Source of the DNA: Acidimicrobiaceae bacterium
Lineage (GTDB): Bacteria > Actinomycetota > Acidimicrobiia > Acidimicrobiales > Ilumatobacteraceae
DNA length: 14,156 nt
Reading direction: 5' to 3'
NCBI GenBank assembly: GCA_006515795.1
Contig: VFMC01000143.1
Span: 1-14,156 of the forward strand
Part shown: in pieces, positions 8,446-14,156 of the stretch
Position numbering within the stretch: the stretch's first letter is position 1
Layout: every line of letters begins with the position of its first letter
Notes under the pieces: generated by a model
Told to the model about the DNA's origin: nothing
The model's database searches: none
Seen by the model: only the letters and a program-made list of their open reading frames with translations
Position numbers and translations under genes: made by a program

Positions 8446-8495
8446 GTTCAGATGTCGTCAAGGTGAACGCTGACCGGAGACGCGGAGTGTTCATC
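8446..8495 (-). promoter_or_regulatory. Cluster of GTTCA motifs upstream of the PstS-like gene, possible Pho-type site
   Basis: The 157-base gap between the PstB stop and the PstS-like start holds GTTCACC on the minus strand (8468-8462), GTTCATC on the plus strand (8489-8495) and GTTCAGA on the plus strand (8446-8452). GTTCACC is the core of Streptomyces PhoP boxes, which normally occur as direct repeats of 11 bases; here the second unit after GTTCACCTTGA matches poorly. No clean -10/-35 pair was found. Phosphate control would make sense beside pst-like genes, but the evidence is weak. Confidence 0.25.
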
Positions 8496-8512
8496 TGATG
8501 GATGCCGTGGGG

Positions 8513-9307
<795 letters not shown>

Positions 9308-9753
9308 GTCGGTCTTGGCCGCCTGGTGACGTTCGCGGACGCGCCACCGACCTGCCTTCGGAGCCTGCTCGACCACGACTGCGCCGAGCACCAGTCCCGG
9401 CCCGTTGTGCACCGTCGGCGCCTCGGCAACCACGGGCGGAGCCGCTACGGCAACGACCGGCGGTGCGACGACGGCCACGGGTTCGGTGATCGTGGCGGCC
9501 GGCGAGGCAACGAGCGGGGCCGGTGGGAACAAGGGCGGACGTTCGCCGGCGGCGAGCTCCGGGGCTGGAGTCGGGGCCGCCGAGGGGACCACAGCATCGG
9601 CGACGAGCGGCAACACCACCTCGACCACCGCGGCTGGGGCCGCGAGACTCGCGAAGGGTAGTGCGGGCGGTCGCGGCGGTGGCGGTACAGACGGCGCCGG
9701 ATCACGAGGAACAGAGCCCTGCTGCTGGCGCACCCTGACACCGGGGAGACCGG
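9308..9753 (-). other. Pro/Ala/Val-rich linker in frame with PstB
   Basis: About 148 codons directly upstream of, and in frame with, the PstB start read as a low-complexity Pro/Ala/Val linker (for example VAVVAPPVVAVAAPPVVAEA) ending in a basic stretch before MISPPAS. The alternative frame is Arg/Pro/Ser-rich and looks like a shadow. Such linkers usually tether domains, so this segment probably joined the unknown N-terminal domain at 9754-10152 to the ATPase. At present it lies behind a frame break and would be translated only by frameshifting or from an internal start. Confidence 0.55.
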
Positions 9754-10152
9754 GCGCACCCTGACACCGGGGAGACCGGCCAGGGCTTTGCGGAACTCGG
9801 TGACCTGCTCGGCGGGCACCGCCACGCCGAAGTCGGCGATCCCCGGGACGACGAAGATCGTCCATGGTGCATCGGCGCCATGGATGACCGCCTCGAGGTC
9901 ATTGACCAGCCACGACCAGGCGATGTCGCCGTCAGTGGCAGCCACGCGCGTGCTGGTGACGGTGACGCTGGCAGGATGCAGATCGGCCACGACCGCGTTG
10001 GGCGCAAGCGCATCACCGCTGACGAGCTGCACCACTGCGGCGCGAGGGAACGAGGCGACCCTGACGGCAGCGCGCTGTCCGTTGCTGGACGCTCCGGGCC
10101 GGGGCGTCGGAATCGGATCACAGGTCACAGCAGTCGGCTCCTCGAGAGTCAT
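9445..10152 (-). pseudogene. Broken N-terminal domain of unknown function, once fused to PstB
   Basis: An ATG at 10152 opens a frame 15 bases after the stop of the sortase-like gene. The first 130 or so residues (to about base 9754) look like a compact alpha/beta domain, with stretches such as AVVQLVSGDAL, WSWLVNDLEAVIHG and PWTIFVVPGIADFG. I do not recognise the family. At 9728-9779 a 26-bp tandem duplication shifts the frame; the out-of-frame tail to 9445 is Arg/Pro/Ser-rich shadow sequence. Deleting one copy restores a single 537-residue protein: this domain, the Pro/Ala linker, then PstB. The spacing and common orientation place it in the upstream operon. An ATPase with an extra N-terminal domain would be unusual for PstB and suggests coupling to another membrane or surface partner. 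Confidence 0.55.
9728..9779. repeat. Perfect 26-bp tandem duplication
   Basis: Two identical 26-base units (9728-9753 and 9754-9779) sit head to tail inside a coding region. Because 26 is not a multiple of three, the second copy puts the upstream domain and the downstream linker-PstB in different frames. With a single copy the minus-strand reading passes smoothly from LAGLPGVRVR to QQQGSVPRDPAPSV. It could be a real slippage or recombination event, a switchable repeat, or an assembly artefact. Confidence 0.9.
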
Positions 10153-10167
10153 GTCGAACGCGCCCGA

Positions 10168-11124
10168 TCACAACAGGTTGGGCAGGATGCGGGCGGCCTC
10201 GCCGGAGGTCGCGAGACCGACGAGCACCAACGGAGGCAAGAACACGACCCACGCCTGAGCACGACCCCAGCGGTGCCATGCCCACACCACTCCCAACGAC
10301 AGGGCGATCAGCGCCTGCAACCAGAGTGCGAGGGCCCAGAGCGTGCGCGCATCGCCGCCCATGATCCGCTCCGCGGCAGGGAGGGCCGAAGCACTGATCA
10401 GCCGCGCCGGGCCGATGACTGCTACTCCGTCGAGCTCGGCGTCGACGCGGAGCACACCGCCCGGGAGGAAGGGCCGGCCGGCCGCAGTGACGAGCAGGAG
10501 CCGGGCAGCGTCTGCCGATGGTGCGGGCGGTACCGGCGCACCTTCCGGGCGGACACCGGTGACCTTGAACGTGAACACTCCCTGGCCGGTCGTCACGGTG
10601 ACCGCATCACCTTCAGTGAGCTCACCGATGCTCGAGAACGGTCCGCCGAAGGCGGCCCGGCGCCCGAACACCACGCTCGTACCTACCTGGCCCGGCAGCG
10701 GCGAATCGCGTCGATGGCCAGGCCCGTCGAACAGCACACCCGATGTGGTCCCCTCGCCGACGACCTCACGGACCCCGATCGATGGGATCTCGATGTACGC
10801 GACCGGCGTCCCGAGCTGTAGTTGGTTGCCCTCCGAATCGGTCGGCCCGATCGGAGCGGTGCCCTTGGCCAGTTCGCTCCGGAAGGAATCGAGGGAGCGG
10901 CCCTGCGCGGCCGAATGTTGCAGCGAGCTGACCACGACGAGCTGGGTCAACAGGGTCAAAGACAGCACGAAGACGAGCACGAGGGTGGCCCGGAGCAGTT
11001 GCAGGCTGGGGCTGAGCGGCGGGACATTGGCCCCTCGCGAGACCGGAATCGGTCGGTTGCGCGGTTCCGCGCGCCAGCGCAGCCGAGGAGACCTCGCGCG
11101 GGACAAGGCGAAGGTGGGGGTCAT
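10168..11124 (-). CDS. Catalytically dead sortase-fold membrane protein
   Basis: A 318-residue protein: a basic cytoplasmic tail (1-40), a membrane helix (43-68), a sortase-like domain (100-235), and two C-terminal hydrophobic helices (about 262-283 and 290-306). The sortase pattern is clear: VAYIEIPSIGV, EGTTSGVLFDGPGH, LPGQVGTSVVFGRRAAFGGPF, then the ELTEGDAVTV and GVFTFKV strands. The catalytic His position (normally GHR) reads GRR at 154-156. The TLxTC motif reads LLVTA, with Ala214 where the nucleophile Cys should be. Arg226 may correspond to the catalytic Arg. Sortases join surface proteins to the wall or to each other; without Cys and His this one cannot, so a scaffold or binding role is likely. 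Its ATG overlaps the TGA in the frame of the upstream gene's C-terminus (ATGA), indicating coupling. A distant active relative is unlikely given both losses. Confidence 0.85.
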   Translation of the reverse strand: MTPTFALSRARSPRLRWRAEPRNRPIPVSRGANVPPLSPSLQLLRATLVLVFVLSLTLLTQLVVVSSLQHSAAQGRSLDSFRSELAKGTAPIGPTDSEGNQLQLGTPVAYIEIPSIGVREVVGEGTTSGVLFDGPGHRRDSPLPGQVGTSVVFGRRAAFGGPFSSIGELTEGDAVTVTTGQGVFTFKVTGVRPEGAPVPPAPSADAARLLLVTAAGRPFLPGGVLRVDAELDGVAVIGPARLISASALPAAERIMGGDARTLWALALWLQALIALSLGVVWAWHRWGRAQAWVVFLPPLVLVGLATSGEAARILPNLL

Positions 11125-12001
11125 TGCGCTGCGGTAGGGAACAGCCTGATGAGCCGGTTACCGGGATCGAGCCGGATCCCGACGAACCAACCACTGGACT
11201 TGCGGGCAGGACCGTGAAGCCGATCGTGGTGCTCGTCACCCCGACGCTGGTGGTGGTCGTCGCCCCGACGCTGGTCGTCGTAGTTCGCGGCACCGTCGTG
11301 GTGGTCGATCGGGGGGCCGTGGTGGTCGTCGAGGCGATGGTGGTGGTGGTCGTGGTGGTCGTGGTAGTCGTGTTGTTGGTGTTGGAGGAAACGGTCCAGG
11401 TGATCCCGGCGGGTGAGTCGCTCGCCGCGGCCACGACCGTGATCTGTGCCGTCCACCAGCTATCGGTCACCCCGGCCTTGGTGCACGCAAACCCGATCTT
11501 GTACTCGCCGGCCGGCAGGGTTCCAGCCGGGGTGAACGCCCCGAACGACATCGTCGGAATCCCCGAGATCAGTCCCAACGGAGTCGCAGCCGGACCCTTG
11601 TTGCTGATCGCGCTGCCGGCCGTTGCATCGAACATCGCCGACACGAAGGCATCACCTACTGGGTTCGGGCCTGTGGCATAGGTGAGTGATCCCACATCGA
11701 CCGAAGCAGCCACGAGGTACGTCTGCCACCGATAGGCAGGTGTGCCCGCACCGCTCCCCTCGCATGCAGCACCCTGTGGAGGAACCATCGAGAACTCCGT
11801 CGCACTGCCGCCGCCGGTCACGGCGATGCCGTCGGCCGGCCGACGGAACTCGACGCCGCCCAGGAAACCCGTCGCCGCTTCCACCTGCTCGTCGGCCTGG
11901 ATCAACGACACGACGTTGAGCATCAGCATCGCCGCCGAGAACACTGCCCCGGCGCGAGCCGAGTTGCGTGCCCGCCGACGGGCTCGAAGGTTGAGAATCA
12001 T
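11121..12001 (-). CDS. Secreted two-cysteine domain protein with threonine-rich tail, probable frameshift near 11213
   Basis: A signal peptide covers about 1-43 (basic RARRRARNSARAG, then a hydrophobic core). Residues 60-195 are the shared two-cysteine domain (Cys80, Cys173; YRWQTYLV, GLISGIPTMSF, YKIGFACTKAG). Residues 211-259 are a threonine linker with repeats of the TTTTVP and TTTTSVG kind, likely extended and possibly glycosylated. After the linker the frame would run antisense-like through the sortase gene to 10766, which is implausible. Restoring one base near 11213 moves it into a frame with better codon use, ending GIRLDPGNRLIRLFPTAAQ and a TGA that overlaps the next ATG (ATGA), giving about 293 residues. 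In the unshifted frame an IPVTG occurs, but without the hydrophobic and basic tail of a sorting signal. The ATG at 12001 overlaps the previous stop (TGATG). Confidence 0.65.
11222..11388. repeat. Low-complexity threonine-codon repeat
   Basis: On the minus strand this segment is a run of ACC/ACG/ACA codons with short valine, proline and serine breaks; two nearly identical sub-units of about 20 bases occur around 11240-11280. It encodes the threonine linker of the surrounding protein. Repeats like this are prone to length change and are difficult to assemble. Confidence 0.7.
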
Positions 12002-12683
12002 CAGTGGGGATCCTTTGCGAGTGTGGTGGTCCGACGAGATCTGCGTTGCCAGAGGGACCAGGCCGCGACGACAGCGCCGAGACCAGCGGCTCCCCGTCAG
12101 CGCCTGCAGCGGTGGAGAACACGATCTCGGTGTCCCAGTACTTCGCCGTCGAACCGAAGTAGGTGCAGGCCACGCCGATGCGATATCGCCCGTCGGGGAT
12201 CCCCTCCTCCTCGATCACGGTGAAGGTCATCGGCGGGAGGGCCGCGATGACCCCAGGCTGGCCGGGTGCAGGGTTCTTCAGGGTCGGCTGGTGGACGAAG
12301 GGACGGGTGTCCTCCCGGAACACGGCGTAACGATCGCCCTGATCCCAGGGCTCAGGACCGATCGGACCGTACAGGTTGTCGACCGGATCGTCGGCCACGG
12401 GAATGATGAAGCTCTGGACTCGCCATTGGTCGTTGGCGCTGTCGCCGGGACAGGTCGAACCGTCGGGCAAGCGTAGGGTGAACTCCGTGCCGGCATCACC
12501 GCGCTCGAGCGACGTGGTCTGGTCGTATGCCTCGACGATGACCACCTCGCCAACATCGAGTGGCGACTCGACGGTCGCCGCGGCGAGTCCGCCGGCGATC
12601 GACCACGTCACGGACGCGATCGCGACGATCTTCAGCGCGAAGTGCCGAGTGGGGTGCGCGAGCGAGAACGGTCTCATGTGCAT
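12001..12683 (-). CDS. Small membrane-anchored two-cysteine domain protein, frameshift near 12092
   Basis: The signal or anchor sequence spans about 12-37. Residues 45-192 form a divergent copy of the shared domain (Cys78, Cys173; WRVQSFIIPV, VIAALPPMTFTV, YRIGVACTYFG, KYWDTEIVFS). As written the frame then drifts into Arg/Pro-rich shadow sequence down to 11652. Adding one G to the GGGG run (12092-12095) restores a proper C-terminus: a short hydrophobic helix (AAGLGAVVAAWSLW) and a basic tail (QRRSRRTTTLAKDPH). The protein then has 227 residues and its TGA at 12003-12001 overlaps the next ATG by one base. The ATG at 12683 lies one base after the preceding stop, so it is coupled at both ends. 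It looks like a membrane-tethered version of the domain that the other copies carry on secreted proteins. Function is unknown. Confidence 0.7.
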
Positions 12684-12684
12684 C

Positions 12685-14156
12685 TCAGTCCTGCCCGGCT
12701 TCGCCGAGATCGATAGGGGGTTCCAGGCTGCCGTCGAGTCGGCGGCGCGGGCGCTTCGTGATCTCGAGCGCGCCGAGCGCCGAGCCGAGCGCCAGTACGC
12801 CGAGCCCAGACACGGCGTAGCGACTTCCCGCCAGATCGAGGAGGGGGGTCAGGACCACCGAGGCGGTCGACTCCGCCGATTCGTCCGCATCATCCGTCGG
12901 CAGTTCGGCAATGATCAGCACTTCGTCGCTCGGGGGCACCTCGGTGTCGACCGGTACCTCGGTGCCGGGCGTGATGACGCCGGTGTTGTTCGTCGACCCG
13001 CTGGAGGGGCGTCGTGTCGGCGAGCCGCCTTGCGGGAACGACGGCGAGTTCGGCTGAAGGGTCGCGACGGGGGCTGGCAGAGTGGTGTCGGGTGCTGGGG
13101 CGACGGGCGCCACCATCGTTCGCACCAGGTTGGCCACAGTTGCCGCCTCGGCCTTGAGGCTCTTCGGCATCGCCACATATCCCCGCGGCAGCTGGCCGAG
13201 CTCGAGACCTGGTACCTGGCCCGGGCCAGTGGCGTACTCGATGAAGGCTGCGTAGTCGGAACGAGCCTCGGCATCGAGCGCAAGCGGCGAGATCGCTGCG
13301 TAGGCCAGCGTGGTCAATGGGTAGGCACCGGGTGCCGATGCTGTCGGTGATGGCCGTAGCACGGTCGTTCCCTCGGCGGGCGCCATCGCTGCGACAGCCA
13401 GGGAGAGGCCGGAGGAATCGGGAGCGATGAAAGCTCGATCCGGTCCGTTGTCGCCCGAACGACTCAGCCGTGCCGCCTGCAGGCCGAACTGGGCCGCCGA
13501 TGGGGTGTCGGTGATGGCGAGCATCCCTCGGCGACCGAGGTACTGCGGCTGCTCGGCCGCCCACACGCGGTCCGACGACTGGGCGAACGCGTTGTCGTTG
13601 ATCTTCGCACCATCTGCTGCGGCTCGAGTGACCTGGGCCGTCTCCGCATAGCTGCGCTTGTAGGGCATCCAGTCGGTCCCGCACAGCGGGGGAGGAACGA
13701 TGGAGTTGCTCGGCCCGCGCGCAGGCCCCCGATAGCAGTAGGGATCGGCCTTCGGGAACGAATTCGGCACCGGGTCACCGAAGGCGGCACCGGTCGAGTT
13801 GGCCTCCGCGGTGGCGCCATACACCGGATTGACCTTCATCCCCCATTCGTCGGGCTCGCCGTTCATCCAGGCCCGTGCCTCCGGGTCGGCGAGCACCCAC
13901 GACCACAGCTGCTCGGCCGCGTCGGAGTTGCCGGCCGGCAACTGGAGACCGCTGAACGTGCGGCCGTCGGCGATCTGGAGCAGTTCGAACTCAGGATTGA
14001 ACCGTTGGAAGTCGGGGTCGAAACCCATGTGGATCGGGTTGCCACCCAGCCAGGGGTAGTCGGGCGCAACCTGGATCGTGACCGCCTGACGGTACGACTG
14101 GGTGAGGAGCTTGGCCACGAGCCGTGGCGTCAGGTTGAGTTCGGCAATCCGCACCC
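12685..14156 (-). CDS. PstS-like binding protein with C-terminal membrane anchor, partial
   Basis: The frame is open at the right edge, so the N-terminus lies outside the window; about 489 residues are visible. The N-terminal two thirds resemble a large PstS-type substrate-binding fold: PDYPWLGGNPIHMGFDPDFQ, a W-rich central region, PGAYPLTTLAYAAISPLAL, and SDYAAFIEYATGPGQVPG followed by LPRGYVAMP, which are late PstS-like strands. A Pro/Ser/Thr-rich linker follows (about 355-415), then an acidic stretch, a membrane helix (about 443-463: YAVSGLGVLALGSALGALEI), and a basic tail (TKRPRRRLDG). It is therefore a binding domain held outside the cell by a C-terminal anchor rather than a lipoprotein. 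It is the first visible gene of the right-hand operon and is followed after one base by the next start. The ligand is unknown; phosphate is suggested only by family and by pstB downstream. Confidence 0.75.
   Translation of the reverse strand, partial: VRIAELNLTPRLVAKLLTQSYRQAVTIQVAPDYPWLGGNPIHMGFDPDFQRFNPEFELLQIADGRTFSGLQLPAGNSDAAEQLWSWVLADPEARAWMNGEPDEWGMKVNPVYGATAEANSTGAAFGDPVPNSFPKADPYCYRGPARGPSNSIVPPPLCGTDWMPYKRSYAETAQVTRAAADGAKINDNAFAQSSDRVWAAEQPQYLGRRGMLAITDTPSAAQFGLQAARLSRSGDNGPDRAFIAPDSSGLSLAVAAMAPAEGTTVLRPSPTASAPGAYPLTTLAYAAISPLALDAEARSDYAAFIEYATGPGQVPGLELGQLPRGYVAMPKSLKAEAATVANLVRTMVAPVAPAPDTTLPAPVATLQPNSPSFPQGGSPTRRPSSGSTNNTGVITPGTEVPVDTEVPPSDEVLIIAELPTDDADESAESTASVVLTPLLDLAGSRYAVSGLGVLALGSALGALEITKRPRRRLDGSLEPPIDLGEAGQD

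Noticed and set aside
9757..9865. Extending PstB upstream to an ATG at 9865
   Set aside because: The first 35 or so codons are Arg-rich shadow sequence in the wrong frame; the true upstream coding frame enters only after the 26-bp duplication.
9880..10821. Plus-strand open frame of 313 codons
   Set aside because: It runs opposite the sortase-like gene and the unknown domain, is Arg/Asp/Glu-rich, and the opposite strand carries clear family motifs.
11160..11180. IPVTG as an LPxTG sorting signal
   Set aside because: No hydrophobic helix or basic tail follows, codon use favours another frame there, and the neighbouring sortase fold lacks catalytic residues.
11222..11388. Short-unit repeats as a possible CRISPR or regulatory array
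   Set aside because: The units are imperfect, have no spacers and translate to a threonine linker, so they are coding low complexity.

Overview
The window is high-GC DNA (roughly two thirds G+C) with Actinomycetota-style genes. Serine/threonine-rich linkers, PstS-like surface proteins, a DUF916-type protein and a Septum_form-like domain suggest a member of the Acidimicrobiia or a related actinobacterium. This placement is inference from style, not from a marker gene. Apart from a small partial gene at the left edge, every convincing gene is on the minus strand, so transcription runs from high to low coordinates.

Right block (14156 to 8513): a tightly packed operon that enters from beyond the window. 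In order it encodes the C-terminal part of a large membrane-anchored PstS-like binding protein; a small membrane-anchored protein with a two-cysteine domain; a secreted protein with the same domain followed by a long threonine linker; a membrane sortase-fold protein that has lost both the catalytic His and Cys; and an unknown domain that appears once to have been fused through a Pro/Ala linker to a PstB-type ATPase. Junctions are 1-nt gaps, TGATG and ATGA overlaps, and a 15-nt gap. No PstC or PstA permease lies in the window; it could be upstream.

Middle block (8512 to 5144): a secreted PstS-like protein, then a WxL-like surface protein (two-cysteine domain, FN3, Ig-like, WxL-like C-terminus), closed by a strong hairpin terminator.

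Left block (5040 to 308): a DUF916-type WxL-partner protein with a membrane anchor, a second anchored beta-sandwich protein, a second WxL-like surface protein, and a membrane J-domain protein. A converging partial gene fills bases 1 to 273.

Taken together the window looks like a cell-surface assembly locus in which WxL/DUF916-type wall proteins sit beside phosphate-transporter-like parts and a dead sortase. The unifying thread is a domain of about 130 residues with two cysteines 91-95 residues apart, present in four of the proteins in two different blocks. Four reading-frame breaks (near 6155, 9728-9779, 11213 and 12092) mean several products are described here as corrected reconstructions; either the assembly has indel errors or the locus is decaying or varying. 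No intergenic stretch exceeds 300 bases, and I saw no tRNA, rRNA, CRISPR array or insertion sequence.
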